From Polaromonas sp. JS666 (GTDB lineage: Bacteria > Pseudomonadota > Gammaproteobacteria > Burkholderiales > Burkholderiaceae_C): a stretch of DNA of 64,000 bases. Location of the stretch: contig NC_007948.1 of assembly GCF_000013865.1 (NCBI RefSeq), positions 186,001 to 250,000 of the forward strand. Reading direction: 5' to 3'. The position numbers and the translations under genes were made by a program. The notes beneath the pieces are model-generated. The model was not told the DNA's origin. It saw only the letters and a program-made list of their open reading frames with translations, and did not search any database. Within the stretch, counting starts at the first letter, position 1; every line of letters begins with the position of its first letter. Below, one piece after another: positions 42,265 to 52,040 of this stretch.

Positions 42265-43107
42265 ATGTGCTTCTTATGCGACGCCGAACACGGCGCCTGG
42301 CCAGGCCGCCGGGCATTTCTGCTGGCAGCCGCGGGCGCGGCAGCCGCCGCCGTGGCGGCGCCTTCGGCCGCCCAGGTCGATGTGGGGGCGTCGTCGGGGC
42401 TGCGCAAGCTGGTTGCTGCAGACGAGCTCGAAGGCGCTGCCACGCAGGAATATGCCAAGCTGATCGCCGAGGCCCGTTCCAAAGGCGCGCTGGCGCCCGC
42501 CGATCACCCCCAGTTGCGGCGGCTGCGCGCCATTGCCGCGCGATTGGTGCCTCATACCGCCCAATGGAATGACCGTGCCCGGGAGTGGCGCTGGGAAGTC
42601 AACCTGATTGGCAGCAAGCAGATCAACGCGTTTTGCATGCCCGGCGGCAAGATCGCTTTCTACACCGGTATCCTCGACCAGCTCAAACTCACCGACGACG
42701 AGGCGGCCATGGTCATGGGCCACGAAATGGCGCATGCCCTGCGCGAACATGCGCGTGCCCGCATCGCCAAAAGCCAGGGAACCGGCACCTTGCTGTCGCT
42801 GGGGGCGCAGTTGCTGGGTCTGGGTCAGATCGGCGATATGGCAGCCAGCATAGGCACGCAATTGCTCACGCTGCGCTTCAGCCGTGAAGACGAAACCGAT
42901 GCCGACCTGGTGGGGCTGGAAGTGGCCGCGCGCGGCGGCTACAACCCGCAGGCTGCGGTCAGCCTCTGGGAAAAAATGGGGCAGGCCGGCGGCGGCGCCA
43001 GCGGGCCGAGCTTCCTGTCCACCCATCCTTCCGGCCCGGCGCGCATCCAGCAGCTTCAGGCCAATGTTCCCAAAGTCCAGGGCCTATACCAGCGTGCCCG
43101 CAGTTAA
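42265..43107 (+). CDS. M48 family zinc metalloprotease
   Basis: 280 residues. HEMAHALREH supplies the HExxH zinc site (about residue 153), with the third ligand expected in the DADLVGLEVAARGGYNP segment. The N-terminus is a Tat-like signal (RRAFLLAAAGAAAAAVAAPSAA), so it should act in the periplasm, as YcaL/LoiP-type proteases do. Substrates are probably misfolded envelope proteins. A TPR domain, as in BepA, is absent. Confidence 0.9.
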   Translation: MCFLCDAEHGAWPGRRAFLLAAAGAAAAAVAAPSAAQVDVGASSGLRKLVAADELEGAATQEYAKLIAEARSKGALAPADHPQLRRLRAIAARLVPHTAQWNDRAREWRWEVNLIGSKQINAFCMPGGKIAFYTGILDQLKLTDDEAAMVMGHEMAHALREHARARIAKSQGTGTLLSLGAQLLGLGQIGDMAASIGTQLLTLRFSREDETDADLVGLEVAARGGYNPQAAVSLWEKMGQAGGGASGPSFLSTHPSGPARIQQLQANVPKVQGLYQRARS

Positions 43108-43233
43108 GCCTGCGACCCGGGCTGTCTGGTGGCCTGTGGCTTGCCGGCTCGCAGCGCAGAGACTCGATGTTCCGCGCGCAGCCTTTGCAGCCGCGCACCC
43201 GCCTTCATCATTTCCCGTGAATGTGCGTCCCTC

Positions 43234-44439
43234 ATGAGTTCATCTTCGCCCTTGCCGCTGCGCCCTGAAGCCCGACCCGCCAAGGAGGGGGTGCCCACCG
43301 TCTTCGGCCGGACTTGGCTGGCTTTGCGGCCCGCCCGCCCCGGCATCAGCCTGCGCGAGTGCCTGCGCCTGGTCATTGGCGCACTCGTCGGCATTTTTCT
43401 GACGGCGCTGCTGTGCCGGCTGGCGGGCGCCACGTCAGCGCTGCCCTGGCTGGTGGCGCCGCTGGGAGCCAGTGCGGTGCTGGTATTTGCCATGCCGGCC
43501 GGTCCGATGGCGCAGCCCTGGGCGGTGGTGGGGGGCAACACCCTGTCGGCACTGGTGGGCATTGCCGGCGTGCATGGCGTGCACTTGCTGGGCTCACCCG
43601 AGCTGGCTGCGGCGCTGGCGGTGGCCACCGCCATTGCCGCGATGCTTGCGCTGCGCTGCCTGCATCCACCGGGGGGGGCCACCGCGCTGATGATGGTGCT
43701 GGGCGGCATTGGCGATCCGTCTTTCGCCCTGTATCCGGTCCTGCTCAATTCCCTGTTGCTGGTGCTGGCCGGCATGGCCTACAACCATGCCACCGGCAAG
43801 CCGTATCCGCACAGGCAGCTCCCCCCTGCCGGGGCTTCCGGTGCGGCCCGGGCCGTTGATTCAGATCTGGATGCCGATCTGGATGCGGTGCTGGCACGCT
43901 ACAACCAGGTGCTGGACGTCAGCCGGGACGACCTCAAATCGCTGCTGGCCGAGACCCAGCTGCGCGCCTACGATCGCAAGCTGGCGGAATTGCGCTGCGC
44001 GGATGTCATGTCGCGCGAGCTGGTGACCGTGCAGTTCGGTACCCCGCTTCAGGAGGCCTGGGCCCTGTTGAGGAGCCGCCGCATCAAGGCACTGCCGGTG
44101 GTAGACCGCGCCTTCCGCATCGCGGGCATCATCACGGTGGCTGATTTCATGCGGGCCGCCGAACTCGACGTCTATGAGGGGTTCGAGGACAAGTTGCGAA
44201 CGCTGGTCCGTACCACTCGCAGTGTTTACGCCAGCAAGCCGGAAGTGGTGGGCCAGATCATGACGCGCAATGTGAGGGTGGCCGGCATGCAGCGCCGCCT
44301 GCTGGACCTGATACCGCTCTTCGGCAGCACCGGCCATCACCACATCCCGATTCTTGGGGAGGGCGAGCGGCTGGTGGGCATGATCACGCAGTCTGACCTG
44401 GTCGCTGCCCTGGGGCGGGCTGCCGATCCGACGGTTTGA
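43234..44439 (+). CDS. HPP family membrane protein with CBS pair
   Basis: 401 residues from the ATG at 43234; the frame opens earlier (43129), but that part lacks homology. Four to five transmembrane helices in the N-terminal half form the HPP domain with signature CLHPPGGATALMM. Then two CBS domains: DVMSRELVTVQFGTPLQEAW and QIMTRNVRVAGMQRRLLDLI. CBS pairs bind adenine nucleotides. The HPP domain has been linked to nitrite transport in cyanobacteria and plants, so nucleotide-gated anion transport is an inference. It precedes a large hybrid kinase. Confidence 0.85.
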   Translation: MSSSSPLPLRPEARPAKEGVPTVFGRTWLALRPARPGISLRECLRLVIGALVGIFLTALLCRLAGATSALPWLVAPLGASAVLVFAMPAGPMAQPWAVVGGNTLSALVGIAGVHGVHLLGSPELAAALAVATAIAAMLALRCLHPPGGATALMMVLGGIGDPSFALYPVLLNSLLLVLAGMAYNHATGKPYPHRQLPPAGASGAARAVDSDLDADLDAVLARYNQVLDVSRDDLKSLLAETQLRAYDRKLAELRCADVMSRELVTVQFGTPLQEAWALLRSRRIKALPVVDRAFRIAGIITVADFMRAAELDVYEGFEDKLRTLVRTTRSVYASKPEVVGQIMTRNVRVAGMQRRLLDLIPLFGSTGHHHIPILGEGERLVGMITQSDLVAALGRAADPTV

Positions 44440-44724
44440 TCCCGCCATGCGCAGTCTGCACGACCGGCTTTCCCGCGTGACGGGGTTCCTCGCGTTCAGG
44501 GGGCAGCAGCGCGGCGATTGCCGCGAGTCCCAGCCAGGACGACTGGCTGGAATGGATTGGTTATGGCGCACGGCACCAAGGAACGGCGCGGCGCGGCAAA
44601 AGTTCGCGGTCCCGAAGCGCTGCGCCCGCAGCCTGGCTGGTCCGGCCTGAGTCATCCGTGCCGTTGCACAGCCCCACAGCCCCACAGCCCCCATTGCTCC
44701 CAAAATTCACCCATCGGATCTTCC

Positions 44725-47586
44725 ATGCGCTCCACCCCTTTCCTCGTCAAGATCAAGCTGGCCCTGGGCATCGGTCTCATTCTGGTGGCGGCAGTGGGCA
44801 TGGCCTCCTACCTCACGATCAACCGCTTGATCGAGTCCGCGCAGGCTAGGGTCCGGACCGAGGACACGCTCGTGTTGCTCGGGCGTATCGCCTCCAGCCT
44901 GAAGTCCGCCGAGTCACTGGGTCGCCAGTACCTGCTGAGCGGCAGCGCGGCGGACCTGCAGAACCTCGAGGCTGCACGCGCCGCTTTGCGCGAAGCCATA
45001 GGCCGCGTGCGAAGCGCGAACCTGCTGCCGGATCAGCCCGAGCTGGATGAGCTGATCGGCCAGCGCAGGACGGTGACCAACCAGGTGGTCGCGGCCCGGC
45101 AAACCGAGGGCCAGGCGGCCGCCGTGGCCATCCTCAACAGCGACGCCAACCGGCAACTCAGACAGCGTACCGACAGCCTGCTGGAGACGGCCCGCAACCG
45201 GGAAAACCTGGCCTGGCAGAGGGCGCAGGCCGATGCCGAGCGGAGCGCTCAACGGGTTCAGCACTTCATCATTGCCGCCGGCCTGCTGTTCCTGGCCATG
45301 CTGGCCTGGATGGTGTACGTGGTCACCCATTACGAGGAAGTCCGCAAACGCGCGGAGGCGAAATTGCGCGACAGCGAAACCATGACCCGCATGATCACCG
45401 AATCCATGGCGGACGCGGTGATCACCACGACCGACGATGACATCGTGCTGCAGGCCAATGCGGCGGCGCTGCAGCTGTTTGGCTATGAAAAAAGCGAACT
45501 CATCGGGCGCGACGTTTCCGAGCTGGTGCCCGAGCGCCTGCGCGGCCAGTACAAGAGCTTCACTGCGGCGCTGCGCGCGCGGCCCGAGCCCTTCCGGATG
45601 GCTGACCATGATGTACGGAGCATGCGCAAGGATGGCACCGAGTTTCCGGCCAGTGTGTCGTTTAGCGACGTGCATGTGGGCGGGCAGCGTCTCTTCACGG
45701 CGCTCATTAGCGACAATACCGAACGCAGGCGCATCACCGAGGCGTTGCGAGCCAGCGAATCCCAGTTGCGCCAGATCACCGACACCGTGCCGGCCCTGAT
45801 CGCCTATCTCGATCTGGAGCAGCGATTTCGCTTTCACAACAGGGCGTATGAGGAAGTGCTGGGCCTGGAATTTGAACGGATTGACGGCCATACCCTGGCC
45901 GAAGTACTCGGCCCGCAGCTCTACGAAGGCGTGCAGGACAAGGTCGATGAGGCGCTGCGCGGCTATGCCGTGCAGTACGAGCGTGTGCAGGTCACGCCGC
46001 AAGGCGACCGCAAAAACTACGCCATGCAGTATTTCCCCCGCTATGGGGAGGGCGCGGACGAAGGCAAGGTCGTGGGATTTTTCTCGCTGGGCACCGACAT
46101 CACCGAACTCAAGCGCATCGACCGCATGAAGACGGAGTTCGTTTCGACGGTCAGCCATGAACTGCGTACGCCGCTGACCTCGATCCGTGGTTCATTGGGA
46201 CTGATTTCCGGCGGTGTGGCCGGTGAGCTGCCCGAGGCCGTGAAGAGCCTGGTGGCCATCGCCACGAGCAACTGCGAGCGCCTGATCCGGCTGATCAACG
46301 ACATGCTGGACAGCGAAAAAATCGAGTCGGGCAAGCTGCGCCTGAATCTGCAGGCCGCGGAGCTCAAGCCACTGCTCCGGCAGGCACTGGCCGCCAACGA
46401 GGGGTTTGCCGCCCAGCACGGTGTGAAGCTGCGCTTGCGCGCGCCCGACGCGGCACTGCAGGCGCGCATTGACGGCGACCGGCTGATGCAGGTAATGACC
46501 AACCTGCTGTCCAACGCGGTCAAGTTTTCTCCGGCAGGCAGTACGGTGGAAGTGATGCTGTCACGTACCGCCCGGCAGGTGCGGGTCGAAGTTTCGGACC
46601 AGGGGCCCGGCATTCCGGAGGCGTTTCGCAACCGCATCTTCCAGAAGTTTTCGCAGGCGGATTCGTCCGATACCCGGCAAAAGGGCGGCTCCGGTCTCGG
46701 CCTCAATATTTCCAGGGGACTGATTGAAAGCATGGGCGGCCGCATCGGGTTTAACAGCAACGGGGGTGCAGGCACCACGTTCTTTTTTGAGCTGCCCGAA
46801 TGGCGGGATCCCGCCCAGCTGCTGCAGTTGGTGAAGGCGCGGTCGGCATCGTCCCGGCCGCGCATCCTGATTTGCGAAGACGACCCCGATGTAGCCCAAC
46901 TTATCAGCCTCATGCTGGGCAAGGCCGGTTTTGACGCTGACCTGGCGCGCAAAGACTACGACGCCATGACGGTGGACCTGAAGCTGCCCGGCCAGAACGG
47001 CCTGGCCTTCATTGGTGCGCTGCGCCGCGAAGAAAGAACGCGCCACCTGCCTGTGGTGGTGATCTCCGCGATGGCGGGGGAGGGGAAGCTGCAGCTCAAG
47101 CGCAAACCGCTTGCGGTGTCGGACTGGCTGGAAAAACCGATCGATGAGAACCAGCTGACCCTCAGTGTCCGCCGCGCCGTGGCCGGCCTGAAGAACCGCA
47201 AGCCGCGTATCCTGCATGTGGAAGACGATCTCGACATCCAGCATATTGCCGCGGCCATCGCCGAGAACTTTGCAACTTTCGAATTTGCCGCCACCCTGGA
47301 CGAGGCCCGCGCCCGGCTGCGGGAACAACGGTTTGATCTGGTGTTGCTGGACCTCACGCTCGGTTCGGACTCGGGCTGGGACCTGTTTGAGGACATCGAT
47401 GCGCTCGATCCCCGGCCGCCGGTGATTTTGTTTTCGTCCAGCGACGTGGACCCGGAAGACAGCCAGATGGCCGAAGCCGTGCTGGTCAAGGCCCACACCT
47501 CCAATACCGAGCTGTTAAATACAATTCAGCGTATCCTCCAGATTCCCGGAGACCCCGGCCCCACCCGTCCCCAACCTCTGATCTGA
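44725..47586 (+). CDS. Hybrid sensor histidine kinase with two receivers
   Basis: 953 residues from the ATG at 44725; upstream open frame lacks homology. Two membrane helices (about 10-32 and 184-204) flank a CHASE3-type helical sensor. Two PAS domains (about 225-350 and 355-470), HisKA with His478 in VSHELRTPL, HATPase with [10 protein letters not shown] and GSGLGLNIS. First receiver starts at residue 713 (DD 719-720, D751); second has DD 834-835 and D876. The first is short: 31 residues between acidic pair and phospho-Asp, against 41 in the second. Phosphorelay with the receiver encoded two bases downstream is likely. No HPt domain. Confidence 0.92.
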   Translation: MRSTPFLVKIKLALGIGLILVAAVGMASYLTINRLIESAQARVRTEDTLVLLGRIASSLKSAESLGRQYLLSGSAADLQNLEAARAALREAIGRVRSANLLPDQPELDELIGQRRTVTNQVVAARQTEGQAAAVAILNSDANRQLRQRTDSLLETARNRENLAWQRAQADAERSAQRVQHFIIAAGLLFLAMLAWMVYVVTHYEEVRKRAEAKLRDSETMTRMITESMADAVITTTDDDIVLQANAAALQLFGYEKSELIGRDVSELVPERLRGQYKSFTAALRARPEPFRMADHDVRSMRKDGTEFPASVSFSDVHVGGQRLFTALISDNTERRRITEALRASESQLRQITDTVPALIAYLDLEQRFRFHNRAYEEVLGLEFERIDGHTLAEVLGPQLYEGVQDKVDEALRGYAVQYERVQVTPQGDRKNYAMQYFPRYGEGADEGKVVGFFSLGTDITELKRIDRMKTEFVSTVSHELRTPLTSIRGSLGLISGGVAGELPEAVKSLVAIATSNCERLIRLINDMLDSEKIESGKLRLNLQAAELKPLLRQALAANEGFAAQHGVKLRLRAPDAALQARIDGDRLMQVMTNLLSNAVKFSPAGSTVEVMLSRTARQVRVEVSDQGPGIPEAFRNRIFQKFSQADSSDTRQKGGSGLGLNISRGLIESMGGRIGFNSNGGAGTTFFFELPEWRDPAQLLQLVKARSASSRPRILICEDDPDVAQLISLMLGKAGFDADLARKDYDAMTVDLKLPGQNGLAFIGALRREERTRHLPVVVISAMAGEGKLQLKRKPLAVSDWLEKPIDENQLTLSVRRAVAGLKNRKPRILHVEDDLDIQHIAAAIAENFATFEFAATLDEARARLREQRFDLVLLDLTLGSDSGWDLFEDIDALDPRPPVILFSSSDVDPEDSQMAEAVLVKAHTSNTELLNTIQRILQIPGDPGPTRPQPLI

Positions 47587-47588
47587 CC

Positions 47589-47975
47589 ATGCCCGCACCA
47601 CTCCAACGCATTTTGTATGTTGAAGACGAGCCCGACATCCGCGTCGTGGCGAAAATGGCCCTGGAGGCCGTCGGCAAGTTCACGGTGATCCCCTGCGCCT
47701 CCGGGCAGGAGGCGCTGAGCGTGGCCCCCGGCGCCGCAGCCGACCTGCTGCTGCTCGACGTCATGATGCCGGGCATGGACGGGCCCAGCACGCTCAAGGC
47801 CTTGCGCGCAATGCCTGCCACGGCCGGCACGCCGGTGATCTTCATGACCGCCAAGGTGCAGGCCTCGGAGATTGCGGCGTACAAGGCGCTGGGCGCGCTG
47901 GATGTGATTCCCAAGCCCTTTGACCCAATGGAGCTTTCCGCGCAGATCCAGCAGATCTGGGCCGCGCGGGGTTGA
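47589..47975 (+). CDS. Single-domain response regulator
   Basis: 128 residues, receiver domain only. [11 protein letters not shown] has the acidic pair, [13 protein letters not shown] the phospho-Asp (about residue 57) and [11 protein letters not shown] the Lys. No output domain, so it acts like CheY or Spo0F. It starts two bases after the hybrid kinase stop, so the two are surely one operon and the kinase its donor. Confidence 0.94.
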   Translation: MPAPLQRILYVEDEPDIRVVAKMALEAVGKFTVIPCASGQEALSVAPGAAADLLLLDVMMPGMDGPSTLKALRAMPATAGTPVIFMTAKVQASEIAAYKALGALDVIPKPFDPMELSAQIQQIWAARG

Positions 47976-48129
47976 GTCCAGAGCCCGCTCTCGGGGTTGA
48001 AGGTGCTGTCAGCCCCTGACCCACATCCATCGCTTGAGTTGTCCCATCAAGCAGGCAACACTGCACTGGGGGTCTGCGTAGTTTGCGACTTATTTGATGA
48101 ATGGCTGGCCCGCCATCATCATGCCCTTG

Positions 48130-48804
48130 TCAGAAGCGTCCGGCAAAGCGCTCCACCATGTCAGTCGAGCCGGCCACGATGAGCAGGTCACCGGGCTGGA
48201 TCTCGGTCTCGGGTCTGGCGTAGATGAAATCCTGGTGCCGCCGCTTGATACCCACAATGGTCACGCCATGGCGGGAGCGGACTTGCGACTGCGACAGGGG
48301 CTTGTCATGGGTTTCGCGAGGCGCATGCGTCTTGGCGATGGCAAAGCCGTCATCAAACTCAATGAAGTCAATCATCTTCCCCGTGACCAGATGCGCCACC
48401 CGGGCGCCCATGTCGGCCTCGGGGTAAACCACATGGTGGGCGCCCACCCGCTCGGCGATGCGCCCATGTTGCTGGCTGTTGGCCTTGGCCCAGATGTCCT
48501 TGATGCCGATCTGGCTCAGGTTGAGCACCGTGAGCACGCTGCTTTCGAGATCAGACCCGATGCTGACCACCGCATGGGCAAAGTCCTGTGCGCCCAGTTG
48601 CTTGAGGGTTTCCGTGTGAGTGGCGTCGGCCTGCACCACATGCGGCAGGGTGCTGGCCAGGCGTTGCACGGTCTCGGCGCTGGAGTCAATGGCCAGCACG
48701 TCATGGCCCAGCGTCACCAACGCCTGGGCCACGCCGGTGCCAAAGCGCCCCAGGCCAATCACCATCACGCTGTCCGATTTGGGGGGGAATGTCTTATCCA
48801 ACAA
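48130..48804 (-). CDS. ktrA: Ktr/Trk potassium uptake regulatory subunit
   Basis: 224 residues. RCK N-domain with the NAD(H)/ATP-binding motif VIGLGRFGTGVAQAL and Asp at the end of beta-2 (AIDSSAET). RCK C-domain with GVTIVGIKRR and EIQPGDLLIVAG. The octameric ring gates the KtrB channel. Its start overlaps the end of ktrB by 11 bases, indicating translational coupling. Confidence 0.93.
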   Translation of the reverse strand: MLDKTFPPKSDSVMVIGLGRFGTGVAQALVTLGHDVLAIDSSAETVQRLASTLPHVVQADATHTETLKQLGAQDFAHAVVSIGSDLESSVLTVLNLSQIGIKDIWAKANSQQHGRIAERVGAHHVVYPEADMGARVAHLVTGKMIDFIEFDDGFAIAKTHAPRETHDKPLSQSQVRSRHGVTIVGIKRRHQDFIYARPETEIQPGDLLIVAGSTDMVERFAGRF

Positions 48805-50125
48805 TGGGTTTCTCCTCGGGGTATCGAAAATCGCGGCGCGCGTGGTTCATCGCCATGGAAGCGGCCAAGGTAACCACGCCCACCCGGCCGGTGAACATCA
48901 GGACGACCAGCACCAGCTGGCCGGCTGGCGGTAACTCCGCGGTGATGCCGGTGGACAGCCCCACGGTGGCAAACGCCGAAATCACTTCGAACAATACCTT
49001 GTCAAGCGGAAGGTTCGTCATCGGCAGCAGCACCAGCATGGCGAGCACGATCACGGCCACGCTCAGGACCAGAATCGTCAGCGCCTGCCGTTGCACCGCG
49101 GTCGCAATCCGCCGGCCACGAAATTCGACATCCTGGTGGCCGCGAACTTCATTCCAGACCACCAGCAACAGGACAAAGAAGGTCGTGATCTTCACGCCCC
49201 CGGCTGTGCCTGCGCTACCGCCGCCAATAAACATCAGTGCGTAATGCAGCATCAGCGATTCCGGGCTCAACTGGCCAACGTCCACGGCGTTGAAGCCGGC
49301 GGTGCGAGCCGACACCGCGCTGAAAAGTGCCCTCAACGCTTGGTCGGTCCAACCCAGCGGCCCCAGCGTCCGCGGGTTGTTCATCTCGGCCAGATAAATC
49401 ACCAGCGACCCCGCCAGCACCAGGGCCGCCGAGCCCCACAGCGTGAGCACGGTGTGCATGCTGCGATGGCGGCGGCGGCCCCGCTCGAGCATCAGCTCGT
49501 GCAGCACCGGAAAGCCCAGTCCGCCAATGACGATGCCCATCATCAGCGGGCCCAGCACCCAGGCATCGCCGGCGAAGCCCATCACGCTGTCGCTCCAAGT
49601 CGAAAAGCCGGCGTTGTTATAGGCCGAAACCGCGTGGAAGAGGCCGTGCCACGCCGCCTCGCCCCATGGCATGGCATGGCCCAGGGCAAATCGCAGCGTC
49701 AGCAGCAAGGCTGTGCCGAGTTCAACGACGACGGTCACGATCAACACGAGCCTGGCAATGCTCTTGACATCGCCCAGCCCCAATGAATGGGTTTCCGCCT
49801 GCAGCAGCAGCCGCGAGCGCAGCCGCAACTGGCGATTGACCAGCAGGCCGAGCAAGGTGGCCGAAGTCATCATGCCGAAGCCGCCGAGCTGAAACAGCGC
49901 CAGGATCACGCCCTGCCCAAACCCCGACCAGTAAGTGCCGGTGTCCACCACCACCAGGCCCGTGACACACACCGCCGACGTGGCTGTGAACAGCGCGGTC
50001 AGGGCGCTCGCACCGGCGCCTTCGGCATGTGCCAGCGGCAGCATGAGCAGCAAGGTCCCGATGCTGATGACAGCCAGGAAAGACAGCACGAGCACGGAGG
50101 CCGGTTGGAAAAAATGACGGTTCAC
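48794..50125 (-). CDS. ktrB: TrkH/KtrB potassium channel subunit
   Basis: 443 residues with four M1-P-M2 repeats. The four selectivity-filter stretches can be seen: SAVCVTGL, AYNNAGFS, SARTAGFN and TVGLSTGI. It takes up potassium across the inner membrane together with the RCK subunit. The 95 bases upstream hold no gene. Confidence 0.94.
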   Translation of the reverse strand: MNRHFFQPASVLVLSFLAVISIGTLLLMLPLAHAEGAGASALTALFTATSAVCVTGLVVVDTGTYWSGFGQGVILALFQLGGFGMMTSATLLGLLVNRQLRLRSRLLLQAETHSLGLGDVKSIARLVLIVTVVVELGTALLLTLRFALGHAMPWGEAAWHGLFHAVSAYNNAGFSTWSDSVMGFAGDAWVLGPLMMGIVIGGLGFPVLHELMLERGRRRHRSMHTVLTLWGSAALVLAGSLVIYLAEMNNPRTLGPLGWTDQALRALFSAVSARTAGFNAVDVGQLSPESLMLHYALMFIGGGSAGTAGGVKITTFFVLLLVVWNEVRGHQDVEFRGRRIATAVQRQALTILVLSVAVIVLAMLVLLPMTNLPLDKVLFEVISAFATVGLSTGITAELPPAGQLVLVVLMFTGRVGVVTLAASMAMNHARRDFRYPEEKPIVG

Positions 50126-50220
50126 AGGGGCGACAGGTGTTTAAAGAACGGTTGAATCGGGCACAACTCTGCGCTCGACCTGGGCGGGCAAGCCGTATCT
50201 CCGGCAGTTTAGCCTGCCCC

Positions 50221-51270
50221 TCAAACAGACCAGTCGTAATCCACCGTGATCGGCGCATGGTCCGAAAAACGCTCGGCCCTGTAAATATGCTCAGACCGCG
50301 CCAGTGCCGCAAAGGCGGGCGTGGCCAGGTGGTAGTCGAGCCGCCAGCCCACGTTCTTGGCATAGGCCTGGCCGCGATTGCTCCACCAGGTGTAGGCCGC
50401 GTCGGTGGTGGTGGGTTGCAGCTTGCGGTAGACATCGACCATGCCACCACCGAGCGGTGGCGCCGCGCCAGTTCCCGCTGTGGGTACTGACGAACGCAGC
50501 GAAGGGCCGCCCCGAGCAAGTTCAGCCCCCTCGGGGGGCAGCGAGGACACGCCAGTGCCGAGCGTGGGGGCCGAATGCAGCGAAGGGCCGCCCCGAGCAA
50601 GTTCAGCCCCCTTGGGGGGCAGCGAGGACACGCCAGTGCCGAGCGTGGGGGCGTTAAGCTCGTCCGCCGCTTCATTGGCCAGCTCGGCGTCCTTCAGCAG
50701 CTCCGTCATCCAGGCGCGCTCTTCGGGCAGGAAGCCGCTGTTCTTGCGGTTGCCCTTGAAGTTTTTCAGATCGATTTCCTGGTGCGCGATGTTGACGTCG
50801 CCGCACAGCACAAAGTCGCGCGTTTCCTTCAGCGCCAGCAGGCGCGGGTAGAACTCGGCCAGAAAGCGGAACTTGGCGGCCTGCCGCTCTTCGCCCGATG
50901 AGCCGCTGGGGAAGTAGCAGCTGATGATGGACAGCTTGGGCGCGTGCTTGCGGCCCGGCCGGTCAAAGCGCAGTTCCACGTAGCGGCCTTCGGCGTCAAA
51001 TTCGGACGAGCCATAGCCCACAATGACGTCGCTGGGCTCATGGCGGGTGTACACCGCCACGCCCGAATAGCCTTTCTTCTCGGCAAAGTGAAAGTAGCCC
51101 TTGAGACCGGCCAATGCTTCGAAGCGACCACTCACATCAGTCGCTTGCGCCTTCAGCTCCTGTACGCAAATACAATCCGGTAGGGACTGGGCAATCCAGT
51201 CCTCCAGGCCTTTGCTGGTAGCGGAACGGATACCGTTGAGGTTGAGGCTGGTTAATTTGAACAAGGACAT
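50221..51270 (-). CDS. xth: Exodeoxyribonuclease III with repeat-encoded insert
   Basis: 349 residues from the ATG at 51270, about 90 more than the usual 255-260. Catalytic motifs intact: SLNLNGIRS (Asn), QELKAQ (Glu), LCGDVNIAHQEIDL (Asp, Asn), NVGWRLDYHL and the C-terminal SDHAPI (Asp-His). The extra length is a block of about 75 residues between TELLKDAELANEAADEL and VDVYRKLQP, encoded by two tandem palindromic repeats. A TTG at 51264 has better SD spacing (GGAG, six bases) than the ATG, so the true start may be two residues later. Repairs abasic sites. It is divergent from pyrE with five bases between start codons. Confidence 0.9.
   Translation of the reverse strand: MSLFKLTSLNLNGIRSATSKGLEDWIAQSLPDCICVQELKAQATDVSGRFEALAGLKGYFHFAEKKGYSGVAVYTRHEPSDVIVGYGSSEFDAEGRYVELRFDRPGRKHAPKLSIISCYFPSGSSGEERQAAKFRFLAEFYPRLLALKETRDFVLCGDVNIAHQEIDLKNFKGNRKNSGFLPEERAWMTELLKDAELANEAADELNAPTLGTGVSSLPPKGAELARGGPSLHSAPTLGTGVSSLPPEGAELARGGPSLRSSVPTAGTGAAPPLGGGMVDVYRKLQPTTTDAAYTWWSNRGQAYAKNVGWRLDYHLATPAFAALARSEHIYRAERFSDHAPITVDYDWSV
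50492..50653 (-). repeat. Tandem 81-bp repeat inside xth
   Basis: Two copies at 50492-50572 and 50573-50653, exactly 81 bases apart, so each encodes 27 residues in the same frame. Protein core is SLPPEGAELARGGPSLRS; the two copies differ at only a few positions (such as Lys or Glu, His or Arg). A shorter, related tail (GTGAAPPLGGG) follows. The central GCCCCC(T)CGGGGGGC palindrome is kept, unlike in the kinase copy. Confidence 0.9.
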
Positions 51271-51275
51271 CTCCA

Positions 51276-52031
51276 ATGAGCACGGCAGGGCAGACAGACA
51301 AAGCGGACAAGGCGCAGGCAACTCCCGCAGACACCACGCTGGCACAGGAATTCGTGCAGTTTGCGCTGGAATCGGGTGTGCTGCGGTTTGGCGAATTCAA
51401 GACCAAGGCCGGGCGCCTGAGCCCCTATTTTTTCAACGCGGGCCTGTTTGACGACGGCGCCAAGCTGGGCCGCCTGGCGCAATTTTATGCGCGCCACCTG
51501 CTGGCCGAGGCCCAGCGCAGCGGGCTGGAGTTTGACATGATTTTCGGCCCCGCGTACAAGGGCATTCCGCTGGCCGCCGCCGTCGCCGTCGAACTGGCGC
51601 GGCAGGGCCGCAATGTCCCCTTTGCCTACAACCGCAAGGAGGCCAAGGACCATGGCGAAGGAGGCACGCTGGTCGGGGCGCCCGTCAAGGGGCGCGTGCT
51701 GATCATTGATGACGTGATGTCAGCCGGCACGGCGGCGCGCGAATCGATTGCCATCATCCAGGCCGCCGGCGCCACACCCCATGCGATGGTGCTCGCGCTG
51801 GACCGGCAGGAAAAAGCCACCGAGAATGGCGTGGATGTTAACCACAGCGCGGTGCAATATGTAACGAATCAGCTGGGTTTGCAGGTTTGTGCGATTGCGC
51901 GCCTGACCGACTTGCTGCAGTATCTCTCCAGGCAAGGCGACGTGTCGACGCCAGGGGCCTCTGGCGCGTTGTCCTTAAAAGCCCACTATCAGGCTGTGCT
52001 GGCTTATCGGGAACGCTATGGCGTGGAATGA
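51276..52031 (+). CDS. pyrE: Orotate phosphoribosyltransferase
   Basis: 251 residues, longer than the usual 213. The core has SPYFFNAGLFDDGAKL and FGPAYKGIPLA, and the PRPP loop VLIIDDVMSAGTAARES. It makes OMP from orotate. The SD AAGGA lies inside the divergent xth coding sequence. The extra length is at the N-terminus (about 20 residues) and near SRQGDVSTPGASGALS. DUF4124 gene follows by nine bases. Confidence 0.95.
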   Translation: MSTAGQTDKADKAQATPADTTLAQEFVQFALESGVLRFGEFKTKAGRLSPYFFNAGLFDDGAKLGRLAQFYARHLLAEAQRSGLEFDMIFGPAYKGIPLAAAVAVELARQGRNVPFAYNRKEAKDHGEGGTLVGAPVKGRVLIIDDVMSAGTAARESIAIIQAAGATPHAMVLALDRQEKATENGVDVNHSAVQYVTNQLGLQVCAIARLTDLLQYLSRQGDVSTPGASGALSLKAHYQAVLAYRERYGVE

Positions 52032-52040
52032 GGAGTCGAA

